This document shows positions 22,965 to 35,587 of a stretch of 64,000 bases of DNA, one piece after another (the first letter of the stretch is position 1; every line of letters starts with the position of its first letter). The DNA is taken from positions 496,001 to 560,000 of the forward strand of contig CM031553.1 of NCBI GenBank assembly GCA_018466975.1, written 5' to 3'. Source of the stretch: Sparassis latifolia (taxonomy: Eukaryota; Basidiomycota; Agaricomycetes; Polyporales; Sparassidaceae). A program made the position numbers and the translations under genes. The notes beneath the pieces are model-generated. The model saw nothing but the letters and a program-made list of their open reading frames with translations. It searched no databases and was not told the DNA's origin.

Positions 22965-23445
22965 CATGTAAATGCTCCATTCATGAGGGATTTTGCCCGA
23001 TTAGATGCTAGTTAACTGGTTCGAAATGGGCGATGAAATGGGGCTCATGCCATTTGGACCAGTCGGGATATGAATATCTTCACCGAGATAACCGATGCGG
23101 TCGATGGGAGTGATGACTGCCACAGTGCCTGAAGAGTGCGAACTTAGCACGAAAGAATTAGAAGTGTTGTCGGATTGCTCGCACCTGTACTGAAGAACTC
23201 AACCAATGTGCCCATCTTCTCAGCCTCTTTCACCTCCTTCATTGACACCGAATGCTCTGAAACAACCAGATTATCCAGAAGGTCCGCAATCTTTGCTTGG
23301 TCTGATGCATGTCATCGTGCGAGGGAGAGGACAGAATCACGTGTCATCTGATCGGGACGCTTGAAGACTATAAATGTGTTGGATATCTCAGTGATTAGGT
23401 GGTCGGGCCCATGTAGAGCTCAGGGAAGCCAAGTGGGCCAGGTGA
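22965..23445 (-). pseudogene. Branched-chain amino acid aminotransferase C-terminal pseudogene
   Basis: The minus strand reads TRDSVLSLAR, stop, HASDQAKIADLL, LVVSEHSVSMKEVKEAEKMG, TLVEFFSTGT, then after a 52-bp GT-AG intron VAVITPIDRIGYLGEDIHIP, TGPNGMSPIS and NQLTSI, stop, SGKIPHEWS. This is the C-terminal third of a class IV PLP-dependent aminotransferase (BCAT), which moves the amino group between leucine, isoleucine or valine and 2-oxoglutarate. Two in-frame stops (TGA and TAA, the latter where Gln is expected) and the missing N-terminal two thirds, including the PLP lysine, show it is dead. The retained intron means it was copied as DNA, not from mRNA. Confidence 0.8.
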
Positions 23446-23879
23446 GGAGTAATCCATCACGGCGATTCATAATAAATGCGCACATTTAACTAGCCGAAAT
23501 TGCCCACATTGTACGGCTGGATCTTTGTGGGAGGATGTGGCATGTGGAGGTTCTTTGTTTAGTGGAGTGAAGCTGCAAAATACTGGTTGGTACGCATGGA
23601 ACAAAAATCATTGCTGAGTTCAGCGCCGTTTATGTGAGTACAGTTCAAGTTCTGTTGCTTTGCACTTATGGATTCGAGTGACAGTCGCTGGAGAAGATGG
23701 AGCTGATGAATTAGGTAAAGGCTCAGCACAGGGTTCAAATTGATTATATTTACGCTTGTGAATACGGATAGTTTCACATAAGGGAGAATTAGCAGATCAA
23801 AGAATTTGATTCTGGGTACGATCAAGCAAATTCATAGTTGTCATTGCTAATTGGGTCTGACAGAGAGTGGTGATCAATA
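23446..23879. other. Unassigned repeat-half spacer
   Basis: No supportable gene. A minus frame at 23559-23825 has no recognisable content. Confidence 0.3.
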
Positions 23880-24920
23880 ATGATTTGTGTGTCGTTACAA
23901 CTGGCCAGTTGTTTTTGGGCATTGTCTTTTTCTGCGTCTGTACCATGTTGTGTGAGAGTGGAAAGCTGCAAAAGCTGCAAACAATGCATTTCTAATCGAG
24001 ACTCTTCAGAACGATGGCAAGTGATCTTCTCTCATGTGAAGGGTCTAAGAATAAGTAGTCCATCAAGGGAGGTTGCACGAGAGATTATTACATAGGGTGC
24101 TTCTGTTCCTCGACAGCTTTGGAGATTAATTATTACCTTTTTCAGTGATTGTCCTTGTGCCTTGTGAGCAGTCATTGCAAAGCCAGGCATGATGGGCAAC
24201 TGTGTGTGTGTGATTTGACACTTTCGCTTAGAATGTGGGTGGGTGAATGTCAAGTCCACAGTGTCTTGTAGGATGGGAACATGATGCAGTGGTAAATGTG
24301 GTAAAGGTTCTTCAGCACTATCAGGAACCTCAACTACACAAGATACTAAGTGGCGATCACCATTACTATCGGTAGGGTAGTGAATCGTACGAAGTATTCC
24401 TGCACTTTCATTAACAATCTCGCCTTCAACATCATAATTATGTGACAGAAGTACTGGCATTCCAATGACAAGAGGTAACTTCCCCAGTCTATGTTTAGTT
24501 TGACCTGAATGTAGATCTTCAAGCTTTGATTTTAATGCAGGATCAGTTAATATTTTACCTCCATGTCGATCAGTTACATGATACCACATTAATTGCTGTC
24601 CAGTACGAGCTGCAAATGCAGAGGCGGCTTGTATGTTCAATGCATCTTTGATTGCATTATCATAAACTACAGCAGGAGCATCACTCCATGAATTACTGAG
24701 TTGACCAGGCTTAATTATTCTTGAACTCAGTAAGTCATAGTCTCCATTTATGCATTTACCTTCTCGAAGACGACTCAAAAGATAAATAAATGGTTGATTT
24801 TGTGTTCCATACTGACACATACTTTGGGATAGGAGAACAATCGTTGAGATAGATAGCCATAACAATTTGCCAAAAATAATTGCCTGTTCTATCTTTTGTC
24901 TGCGACTGTGTACCTTTCCA
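23880..24920 (-). pseudogene. Helitron PIF1-type helicase, C-terminal fragment
   Basis: The minus strand reads QNQPFIYLLSRLREGKC, LPLVIGMPVLLSHNYDVEGE, then motif-like MPGFAMTAHKAQGQSLKKVI and YVIISRATSLDGLLILRPF, the last helicase motifs (V and VI) of the Helitron PIF1 domain. A TGA interrupts after RPFT and the frame continues EKITCHRSEESRLEMHCLQL to about 23880. Upstream coding runs without a stop to 24920, where it is cut by the repeat starting GTTACGATTCC at 24921. The Walker motifs and Rep part are absent. This copy differs from the plus-strand Helitron at 28.5-35.7 kb, so at least two Helitron lineages are present. Confidence 0.82.
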
Positions 24921-25600
24921 GTTACGATTCCTGAGGAACGAAGAGAATTGTTCTTACAAGCGGTGGGTCTTTGGAGGCTGAGGTGAACTGTGACGCACTT
25001 TTCTTTTAACTGTGAGAAAATTCTGGAGGTAGAACTTAGCTACAAACATTCTAATGGCTCTTCTTGTCCAACTACAAGTTGAGTATAGGTGGATGTTCAA
25101 AACAGTTGTAATAAAAACCGGCGCAACTTGTATAAATAACCATCAACAGATGCATGGCTGCAGCACTTAGATTAGATAACAGATAACAGCTCCATCTCAG
25201 AGAACATTGAAATTATGTTCTATAGAGTGTTATACTAACTTCAATGCATTGTAACCATCACCATTGAATTGAAGCCAAAAAATAGCCCTAGTTAGCACTT
25301 TAGAACATTCAATTTCATTAAGATTTGAGTGACAAACCACTTTTGCAATACTGAGGTGAACGACATGAAGGCCTGCTTAGTCAGTTTCCTAATTTGGAAA
25401 CTGACTTACCTAAGGTGCCCATGGTTACCTAGGTCATGTTTCTAAATTTTCCGCCTTTTTCTGCCTTTTAAAAATATTTCTGACCTCAGAATACACTTGC
25501 CCAAATGGGGAAAGTCAGGAGCTGTTGAAGTTACAATTCTTGAGAAATAAAGAGAATCATTCTTACCAGTGATGGGACATTGAGGGCTAAAAAGGTTAGT
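24921..25600 (+). repeat. GTTACGATTCC repeat, long (about 680 bp) copy
   Basis: Starts GTTACGATTCCTGAGGAACG and contains a second, diverged start motif at 25530 (GTTACAATTCTTGAG). The whole stretch is matched in reverse orientation at 59220-59861, including TTAGATTAGATAACAGATAA, the CTTACCTAAGG segment and the AAATACACTTGCC segment. Part of it (CTTAGTCAG to GGAAAGTCAG) recurs at about 53150-53270. Non-coding. Confidence 0.8.
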
Positions 25601-25744
25601 ATATGTGTGTAATGACTATATAAGATTATAGAAGTGTAATTAGTATACATTTTTAAGAACCTTACAGTGCATGATAATATATCTAATCATCTCTACTAAA
25701 TGATATAGTATCATATATAACAGCCTACTGCAAAAAATATCACT

Positions 25745-25965
25745 AAAAACTGTTACAAATGTGCCTACAAGAATGACTACAAAAAATGTTACCAATGTAC
25801 TTATGTGCATCACTACAAAAATGACCCTAGAAACTGTTACAAATGTTCCTACGAGAATCACTACAAAATTGTTACCTATAAGAATCACTACAAAAAATGA
25901 CCCTAGAAACTGTTACAAATGTGCCTATAACAATGTATTAAAATGTATACAAGAAATTGTTATGA
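25745..25965 (-). repeat. About 49-bp minisatellite block
   Basis: Four to five diverged tandem units; on the minus strand each reads roughly GTAACAGTTTCTAGGGTCAT, TTTTTGTAGTGATTCTTATA and GGCACATTT. The same unit recurs at 49945-50300, 57170-57660 and 61860-62270. Confidence 0.75.
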
Positions 25966-26139
25966 CATCTTGTATGAACTCCTAGTATACCATTTAATAA
26001 TGTGTAAGTGTCCTACAATGTCCCACTATACATTGAGAAGTTGTGTGGGTTGATAAGGGCCGTACTATTGAATAGTCTATGAAGTCGCCTACTGACTCTT
26101 AGTATATTGTCTAGTAATGTTCAGCAATGTCAACAATAG

Positions 26140-27377
26140 CCTATTACACTGGCTCCTAATATACTTTTTAGTATCACTTTGTAATGAGCTTACAATAGTC
26201 TGAATATATTACCTGATGTCACTTTGTAAGAATATCCAGTAACCTACAATAGTGTCTAGTACTCTCTACTAAATGTCCTAGTATGCGATTTATAAGGGCC
26301 TTACAATAGTTGGATATGTCATCTAGTATCAATTTATAAGATGCGTACAATGGTTTAATAGGTCACTTAGTATCAGTTGGTAAGGGCCTTACAGTAGCCT
26401 ACAAAGGGATATATTGACTCCTAGCATGTTGTATAGTAATGTTCAGTAAGCCTCCTACAATGCCTTATTATACTGTTTATTGAACTCTAGCGCACCCTCT
26501 AGTATCAGTTTGTAAAGGCCTCATAATATTCTGCTATGTCAAGTTTGTGTTTGTAAAGGCCTTACAATAGTCTGAAATGCCACCTAGTATGGGTTTGTAG
26601 AGACCTTACAATAGCTCAGACGTGCAAGACCTGTTACAATTGTTGTTATAACCTGTACTTATACCAAAAGTCCGAGCTTGTAGTGCTTAAAAGCTGCCCT
26701 ACAACAGTTACTAATGAAGCTAATAACCTTGAAGCCAAGCTCTATAGTGGTCCCAGGTATACCTGGTGAATGGCTCTTTAAACAGAAGTACTGACTTTGA
26801 ACAATTTGCTGCATGTAGTAATTATTCAGCCACCAGAGTGCTGAGAATGAAAAAAGTGTCGATGCGCTCGATTTTTTGGATCGCATCGACACTTTTTTCG
26901 TTGTCCACTCAAAACCTTAACCAATTTAGGCAAGTTTCTAGCAGCTGGTTCCCACACTTCTAGCCAAACTTGCATGGTTTGTAGCTCACTCAATTCTACT
27001 CGGATTTTGATAAACCCGGTAAACATTCTGACCGGAATTTTGAGCCACATTTGCTGGCAAAACATCAGCATTCCTTCCTGCAGTGCTATAATCCATTTTC
27101 TCTGTTTTCTCTCACTTCTGCTTGTTTCTTCCAGGAAAAACAAATGTGCACTGCTTGAAATAAATAAGGCGCCCTATATAGCATGTTTATGTGCATTATA
27201 GGGTCATTCCAAAATTTAACTGGCATTTTTACAATTTTTCTACACTTTAGGCTGAGCATTCTAATCCAAAACTGAGGTATCTCAGCCAGTTTTACTCAGA
27301 TTTACTTGGTTTAAGAGAGTGTTCTGCTCTATCTTATGCATAGATTTTAATAATACTGAGGTTTACATCTTAGAATT
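26140..27377 (+). repeat. Left arm of a 1.2-kb inverted repeat around the Helitron
   Basis: The sequence is the reverse complement of 36403-37575, from TGGCTCCTAATATAC at the outer end to TTTTAATAATACTGAGG at the inner end. The outer half is built of degenerate about 50-bp motifs (CTATTGTAAGGCCTTTACAA). Near 26850-26898 lies a perfect 17-bp-stem hairpin, AAAAAAGTGTCGATGCG. Further copies: 48850-49810 and 60480-61850. Confidence 0.85.
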
Positions 27378-27620
27378 ACTATGTGCTTCCCTCACTTCAC
27401 TAATTGTGATGCACCAGCCTATTATGGCTGCTATATCACTTTTGTTGAGCTCTATTTGTGCAAGTCGCGTTGGTTTTCACTACAACCACTTTGAAACCCC
27501 GAGTCTAGTCACGATGTAGTTCATTAACACCAGGAGTACAAAATTTATAGTCTGACCCTAGCTAGACCTAACCCAGAGTGCTGAATTCAAAAATTCTGCC
27601 TGTTCCGCAGTCTCAGCTTT
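27378..27620. repeat. Fragment of the GTTAC-repeat body, reverse orientation
   Basis: CAAGTCGCGTTGGTTTTCAC near 27460 is the reverse complement of the AAAACCAGTGCGACTTG segment found inside other copies (for example near 60395). CTAGACCTAACCC near 27560 matches GGGTTAGGTCTAG near 60300. No gene. Confidence 0.5.
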
Positions 27621-27809
27621 TTGCTACCAAACACCATCGTCAACTCTGTTGCACCAAGCATACTCCGATATGTTGTTTCTTCTTTGGCTAATTGCCATTG
27701 CTGTCTACATATATCCAGCTTGCATGCATTGGTCAATACACCAGGTAATGTAGTATTGTGTAATGACTCATCATCAGCGCTTACTTCTGCAGATGGTTTT
27801 ATACTATCT

Positions 27810-28235
27810 ACTACCACCTGGGTACTGGCATCCACTAATGAAAGTGACATGCTACGTAATGATACGGTACTGGCATCCACCATTGCAAAAAGAGATGTGC
27901 CACATAGTGGTAGGGTATTGGCATTCACCCTCACAAAAAGAGATGTGCCACATAGTGGTAGGGTACAGGCATTCACCCTTGCAAAAAGAGATGTGCCACG
28001 TAGTGGTAGGGTACTGGCATCCACCCTCATGAAAAGAGATGTGCTATTTAATGGCAGGGTACTGACATCCACCCTCGCAGAAAGAGATGTGCCATTTATT
28101 GGCAGGGTACTGATGTCTACCCTCACGAAAAGAGACATGCCATGTAATGGCAGGGTACTAGCATCCACCCTCACAGAAAGAGACATACCATGGAATGGCA
28201 AGATATTAGCATCATCCCTCACAGAAATCAGAGAC
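27810..28235. repeat. 48-bp minisatellite encoding 16-residue repeats on both strands
   Basis: Eight to nine tandem 48-bp units with the core GGTAGGGTACTGGCATCCAC and AAAAAGAGATGTGCCACATA. Because 48 is a multiple of three the array is open in phase on both strands: the plus strand (27621-28367) gives units such as RVLASTLTKRDVPHSG, the minus strand (28258-27587) gives GTSLFARVDASTLPL. Units are 75-95 percent alike. I cannot tell whether either strand is translated; the array lies just upstream of the Helitron gene. Confidence 0.75.
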
Positions 28236-30430
28236 AGATTGCATGGCAATAATGACACTGATCACAAATCAAAGAGATTTTGTGATATAAGTCGAACACT
28301 TATAAGACTAAAGGCATTACTTGGCCTTTGTGTGCAAGCATATCGCACACCACAGACTACCTGTTGATTATTGAGACTTAGACTTATGAAAAACTGTCTT
28401 TGCAAACATGACTATGTTGTATTGCAGCGCTCAAAGGCTGACTACGTGACACCACTATTATGTCTTTGTTATAGGAGGCAAAACATGTAAATTTGACCAA
28501 ACACATTCTACAAGCATCTAAAGTCACATCTAAACAGATTGGTGGTGATGTTAAACCCAAGTCAAGGAAGGCACGTATGTGGCACTTTGAAGAAGTTCAG
28601 CCATACATTGTATCTGGATGTTGTAGTTCTTCTGGTGCTCGTTTTCAGCTCTTTGCTTATACTTCTGATGTCTCAGATTATAAGAATGAATCACAGTATA
28701 AAATTGCAAATGTGCCGCTTGCAACTATAGTAAATCAAGCACCTGTAAAGTTTTTAGTGGAAATGTGTCAGCAACATAAAATTCTTTTACCTCGCAAGTA
28801 TACTTCAGCTGCAGTATTACAATCTATATTGCTTGAACATTCTTGCATGCAATGCACAGACTTTAAATGTGTTTTTAATGTAACTTCATTGTTTAAACAG
28901 GGTAGTGAGCATCAGAAAAAATATAGAGACCAGAACAATGATTATCAACTTAGAGAGCAGAAGCGACAACCATCTCGTGCCGCAGATCCTGCCTATCAGA
29001 CGATTCACAGACTTGCAGAGACAAATTACAAGAAGCAACATATGTTTCCACCATTACCTCCATCTAAGCAGTTATTGACTGAAACAATACAAGGCTTTTG
29101 TAATGACATAGTGAGAGACAAACTTCTAGAGGCTGGATGTGCAGTTTGTGCAATGCTTACTCCTATAACACATTTAACTCCTGCAAGTGAAGCAAATATT
29201 GACTTGAATCTTTTTGAAGCATTCAATATTACTCGTTGTGAGCATAAAATGAAGAGTGATCCTATAGAAGAACTCAAAGGGCCAGTTATTGATTCAAAGT
29301 GTGTTGGAGTATGCACTGCATGTGTACACTCACTACAGAAATGAGTGATTCCAGTTAATGCACTTGCTAATGGACTATGGCTAGGTGAAGTGCCAGATGA
29401 GTTGCAAGACCTTTCGTGGACTGAGCAAATGCTTATATCTCGTGTTATGCATAATTACTGTGTTGTGCGAGTGGCCTCTTCTGGTATGCATAAGATGCGG
29501 GCAAATGCCATATGTCATGCTGTGCCAATTCCCAAGGTTTATTCAGTACTTTCACCTAAACGTGAAGACTTAGATGAAGTTCTTGCATTCATATATACTG
29601 GGCCAGCCAAGCCAACACCATCTGATTTTCAGCGTACACCTTTTCTTGTAAGACATAACCGGGTTGCAGGAGCACTTGAATGGTTGAAGTTAAATCATCT
29701 GGATTACACCGATCTTGAAATTTCATATGAGAATTTGCAGAAATATCCTGAGGATTTACCTCCAGTTATTGTGGACTATCACTATGTAGAGTCAAATAAA
29801 GATGCTGAGTCAAGTGCAGTAAGTGATATCAAGCCAGACCAAGGTACATTAGAAGGACAGTGTCCATTTACTGTGTATAGTTTGACAAGTGATGAACTTA
29901 GTGAACTGCTAAAGAATGATCCACAGAAAGTTCATGCAAAAGCGATAGCACACTTCAAACAAGGTGGCAAGGTACTTGCAGTTGGACATTCTGAACAGGC
30001 TGAATCACTGTATAATAATCCACAACTATATCCATGAATGTTTCCATGGTTATTCCCATATGGTTTAGGTGGATTTGGCAATACTCGAGGATTTAAGAAG
30101 ATATCTGACCGTGAACATAAGAAGCAACTTCTGATGTATCATGATAAGTGCTTTCAGCTTGATCGTGTCTTTCCACTTATTGCATTTAATCACGAACAAA
30201 TTAAACAATGTACTACTGGTGGATTTTTGCTTGCTGACAAGGCTCGATTTACTGATATTGCAGAGCATTTGTTCAGTCTGAATAGTGATACACTGACAGA
30301 CTTGGTACAGAGACTTGAGAAAGGTCATGTAAAGCCAGAGATGGAGGAAGAGAAGGAATGCTTTAGAATATTAGATGACTTAGAATATATGGATGACAAG
30401 GTGGATGGCTCTAAGACAAATAGAAAATGA

Positions 30431-30892
30431 ACTTTGAGCACTTACCTCATATCTTGGAGCACCATCCTGGTTTATAACATTTTCATCCAACATGAATACT
30501 CTCCAAGTACTCCACCATATGCCTTTGAAAATCTGAGTTTGAATCCAATATTTTATTGTGAATTTCCTGGGGTGTAAGTGCAGACTTTAGCCTAGCCAGC
30601 CAAGCATATGCATATGAAGTGTTAGGCGACCCTGTTGCTCTACAGTACCATAATAACCGGAGGTCTTTCCATATAGCCCAGAATGCTTAAGTCCAACACC
30701 AAGAATATGCTTTAAAAACAGCTCAACCATCATTTTAAAAAAGTGTGCTCCTGCCACTGGATTATTTCCAATCAGACGAATGCGATCATCATAGTTGCGA
30801 AACTCAGGAAAGTATGTCTGCTTAGTGTCTGCAAAATACAGTGCAATTGGATGATTGATGTCTGCGGAACTATGGCTAATGTTCAAGAACAT
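30431..30892 (-). pseudogene. Inverted segment of the Helitron Rep (HUH) domain
   Basis: On the minus strand this reads ADINHPIALYFADTKQTYFP, RIRLIGNNPVAGAHFF, GYYGTVEQQGRLTLHMHMLG and LTPQEIHNKILDSNSDFQ, which is the Helitron_like_N domain with its HxH metal motif (HMH). The flanks on both sides read on the plus strand, and this is just the part missing between them. The segment is about 462 bp, a multiple of three, so the frame of the flanks is kept. Confidence 0.85.
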
Positions 30893-31773
30893 ATAGAAAA
30901 AGAGACTACTGCAAACCCTATGCGTGTTCCACCTACAGAAACACTGCCAGAAAAAGTAGCAACATCTTGTTCTGAGAATTGTGGTGTGTGTTCACTATGT
31001 ACTGCATCTTTCTCATGGTGGAGTAAGTTCACACATGTAGTCGATGAACTTATTTATCGATCTAACAGACATTGCCATAAAGGATGCATAGATAAGGATG
31101 GTTCCAGCAAAGCACACTTTCCTAGAGATACATTTTTAGAGACTACAGTTGATCCTGAGACTGGTGCATTGAATCAGAAAAAGGGTGAAGCCTGGATCAA
31201 CTGATATACTCCAGTGGTAACTTATCTCCTGCATTGTAATACTGATGTAACCAGCTTGCTGTCTGGTACTGCAATTAAGTCATTGCATATGTTACAGACT
31301 ATATTACAAAGTCTCCATTAAAGACACATACCATATTTCAGGCAGTGCAGGCTGTATTTGAACGAAATTCAGATATTGTAGAGGGTGACTTAGATCGACT
31401 GCAGAAAGCATGGAAGATTATGACAAAGATTGTAAACTCTCTTACAGCAAAGTCTGAGATTGGAGGACCAATGGCATGTTTATATTTACTGCAGCATCCA
31501 GACCACTATACAAGTCATGACTTTAAAGTCTGCTACTGGCGCAGTTATGTCAAAGAGGTTGAAAAAGCCTGGCAGACATCTGAACCTGAAGGGTATGAAC
31601 GGCAAGTTCCAGACAAGGTCATACTAGGTCAAAGTAATGGAAAGTATATTGGGATCTCACCAGTTGTTGACTATATGCATCGGCCTCCAGAACTTGAGTC
31701 AATTAGTTTGTATGACTGGATTCGACGTGCAGACAAGAAGAAGATGTCTAAACAATATAGTGAAGGCAAAGAA

Positions 31774-31932
31774 AATAAGTTTGAAGTAAACACTATCACT
31801 AATCATCGCTGGATTGGTCAAAGAGTTAAATTCTGCATACAATGGCCTTTAGGTGATACAACTTGGGAGCCATATATATCCTGCAAAGATCTTGCAGAGT
31901 TGGATGTTTATCTTGAGAAACTTGAAGTAAGG
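31774..31932 (+). other. Chromodomain-like segment inside the Helitron protein
   Basis: Reads NKFEVNTITNHRWIGQRVKF, then CIQWPLGDTTWEPYISCKDL and AELDVYLEKLEV. The pattern of a beta start, Y/F-x-V/I-x-W, a short turn, TWEP and a closing helix is that of a chromodomain, though the GY of the usual WxGY turn is replaced. It lies between the Rep region and VPNFVGG, followed by an acidic linker (ESDSEDEEYDG). Confidence 0.65.
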
Positions 31933-34900
31933 GATTGGCATGCACTACCAAAAATTGCACTAACAGAAAGTGACTCTGAAGATGAAGAATATGATGGTAA
32001 ATTACCAGAAGACCATGAAACATCAACCTCAGACCCTGATTCAGACAAGGGCTCTTACATGTGGTATCAATTTTCTAAAGATCACCCACAGTATGAGACA
32101 CACTACGTGCGACTAGTAGCAGAGTGATATGCACAGGTGCCTAACTTTGTAGGTGGAGCATTGCCTAGGCGAGATAAAGGAAACTGTGAAGATTATTGTA
32201 TGAATATGCTTACTTTATTTAAACCGTGGCAAACTGGACTTGAGTTAAAAGCAAATAGTGATGTAACTTGGGATGATTCCTTTAACCAATATGAATTTAC
32301 TAAGAGACAGCATGAGCTTTTAAAGTTTTTCAATCTTAGGTATGAATGCAATGATGCACGAGATGATTATTCTGCTGCAAGAAAGGCAGAAAAGGGCCAA
32401 AACATTCTTCCCTTTGATGCAAATAATGACTTGTTGTATCACTTTGACAGCGAGTACTATGGTGATGAAGCTCGAGCTGACCTTGTTGATGAAGCAAGTA
32501 TGCTTAACCTGGACCAGTATGATGAACCAAATCGGTCTGCATTGTTCCATACCATAGAGCTCAAATGCAAGAAGCAGAGCACATGCTACAAACTTCTGGT
32601 GCAATGGATGCACTTCCACTAGATCAAAAACCAGGCTTTGCTGATTCTGACATTACAATACAAACTGGTCAAGGTCACACTGGAAATGCTTGGAAAACAT
32701 TGCTTCTAGAGAAGTGTGATGCAATTCTACAGGCTCAAGAGACACAAGCGGCAACTAAGAAGTCTAGTCAGTCTATTATTGAACCAGTTAATTCCATTGA
32801 CCAAGTAAAGATTATTGACCAGTCGTATCTTGACAAGTCATTCAAGGCATCAAATAAGAATAGTCAACAATTGATTGATCAGACAGTGCAGAAATTCAGT
32901 CTGAATAAAGAACAAGAGCATGCATTTCACATAGTTGCTAATCATGCAGTTCAGCCTAGTGGGGAGCAGTTGAAAATATACTTAGGTGGTATGGCCGGCA
33001 CTGACAAGTCACAAGTAATTAAAGCATTGATTGATTTTTTATTACACAAGAGGAAGGCTATAGATTTATGTGTATTGCCCCTACCGGTGCAGCTGCAGCA
33101 TTAATATCTGGTTCAACTTACCACTCTGTACTCAGATTGAGTCAGTATGGCTCAGAGTCTGTTGCAAAACTTAGTCAAGTTCATGCACGACTAAAGGATG
33201 TAGACTATATTTTTGTGGATGAAGTTTCTATGATTGATTGCAAGAGTCTTTATAAAATCTGTGCTCATATGTGCGCAATGGCCAATGAAGAACCATTTGG
33301 TGGAATTAATATGATTTTTGCTGGAGACTTTGCACAATTACCACCTGCAGTTGACAACTGTCCATTATATTCTCATAAGATTGAACCAGTTATTCATACA
33401 ACATATAGTCCTTCACAGCAGGAGGCCTCTATTGGCAAGGCACTATGGCATCAGGTCACTACTGTAGTTAGTCTGCGAGAGAACATGTGTCAGCGGTCAC
33501 AAAGTGAAGAAGACAAAAAGTTACGAACAGCACTAGAGAATTTAAGATACAAGTCTTGTACTAAGGCAGACATTAAGTTGCTCCAGTCTAGAGAATTTAA
33601 GATACAAGTCTTGTACTAAGGCAGACATTAAGTTGCTCCAGTCTAGAATAGCTGGAAGGGGTCCGGACAAACTCTCTCAGACAAGATTCAGAAATGTGTC
33701 CATCATAATAAGTTTGAATGCACATTGTAATCGAATCAATGAACTTGGCTCTGCACAATTTGCCAGAGAGACTGGTCAGACACTCCAGACATTTTATTCT
33801 ATAGACAGCTGGAAGTCAGAGGACACTAGTAACAAGAAGAGAAAATCAAAGAAAAAGTCTGCTACAGTAGATCCTAAGTGATCATCAAACAAGATTAGTC
33901 CACACTTGCAGGAAAGACTCTGGAACTTGCCACACTATTGTACCAACCATCATCCAGGTAAATTGTCCCTATGTATTGGACTGCCAGTTATGATTAAGAA
34001 CAATAAAGCAACTGAATGTGGTGTCACCAATGGTGCTGAAGGCATTGTAGTTGGCTGGAAGTCACGACCACTTACTCAAGATAAAATGGCTCTTGATACT
34101 CTATTTGTAAAGTTGACTGCACCTCCATCTCCTATTCAATTAGATGGCTTACCTCTTAATGTTGTTCCTATTACACATCAAGTACAAGAGATTGACTATG
34201 TGGTGCCTAATGGTGCACGCCTGCACATAAGTCGAGATCAAGTGGCAGTAATTCCAAACTTTGCAATGACAGACTTCAATTCTCAAGGCAGAACTCGTCC
34301 AGATAATGTATGTGATCTTCAGAACTGTTGGACACATCAGTCTATATATACTTGTCTATCACGAGGTTCAACATATGCAGGTACGATACTTGTGCAAGGA
34401 TTTGATCCAGCAAAGTTTACCAGTGGCATAACGAGCTACTTAAGACAAGAATTTCGAGACTAGAAACTGTTAGATGAAATAACTAGGCTGCAGTGTAGCA
34501 AGAAATTGCCTGCATTTATTGACGGTCCTACTCGTGGTGCAGTCATACATGCATATCGTACATGGAAAGGCCAAGATTATATTCCCAAGATAGTACATCA
34601 TGCCATTAGATGGTCGAAAGAGGTACCATATATAATTGAGAAGCCACTGGAAATTGCACCTTTTAAACTTTTGGAGAAACCAAAGAAAGGATCCACTACA
34701 GACACTGCAGAAACTAAGACACCAACTCGAGCAGAACATCAAGCTCTAGAGTTAGCCCGCTATGTAGCAGCTGCCGGAACAAAAAGCCTTGTTACTCTGA
34801 GTAATGATCCTGGTGCAGCACGTGGTGCTAAGCATAAGCATAGTGAAGATGCAGCAGGCTCTAAGTCTAAGAAACAGAAGGTTACAAGTGCTGTGATACC

Positions 34901-35587
34901 AGAAAATCTGGCTTCACCCCAAGGCTTTGTTTGGAATGCAGAAACATACAGTTGTGCCTATGACAGTCTCTTTTCAATCTTACATGCTGTGTATACAACT
35001 TCACCTGAATGGTGGATGTCCAATGTTCAGCAGCAGAATATTCACCTGCAGCTTTTTACAAAGTGTTTGATGATGTTAAACTGGGCAAATTGACAATGGA
35101 GAATGCACGAGACAGAATCAGACTAAGTTTGCACCAAGTTAACTCTGAGGTCTTTCCAGTAATGGGTACAGAAGGAACTGATATCTATGCATTATGCCAG
35201 GAGATGTTGAATCACTCTGAAGATATTCTGAGTTACAAACTTATATGTGATCATTGTGATACAGAATTTGAGAGTAATACAGATGGACAAGTTATTTGGG
35301 ACTGTAGCAAAGCAGTATGGAAAGATAGTCCATTCAAACTTGGGTCCTACAAGAATAGATCAAGTACAGACTGGCTGGATGCAATTTTTGCCAGATGCTC
35401 TGAGCGTGTTTGTCCTAATTATAATAGTGCATTGCTTTATAATCTGGAATATGAGTCCTTGCCAAATTTTCAGTGTTTCATCTCCAACAGTCTGCAGATT
35501 AACTGGGAATCTGAGTTAGAATTGCAAGATCAGAAGTATAGACTTTGTGGTATAGTTTATTATGGTGGGTTCCACTTTACTGCACAT

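Noticed and set aside
24032..24865. Intact helicase gene on the minus strand
   Set aside because: The frame lacks the Walker motifs, starts within the domain and is cut at 24921; it is a fragment.
28493..29344. Separate small genes for each open stretch of the Helitron region
   Set aside because: The stretches are consecutive parts of one known protein plan, separated by stops, frameshifts and an inversion.
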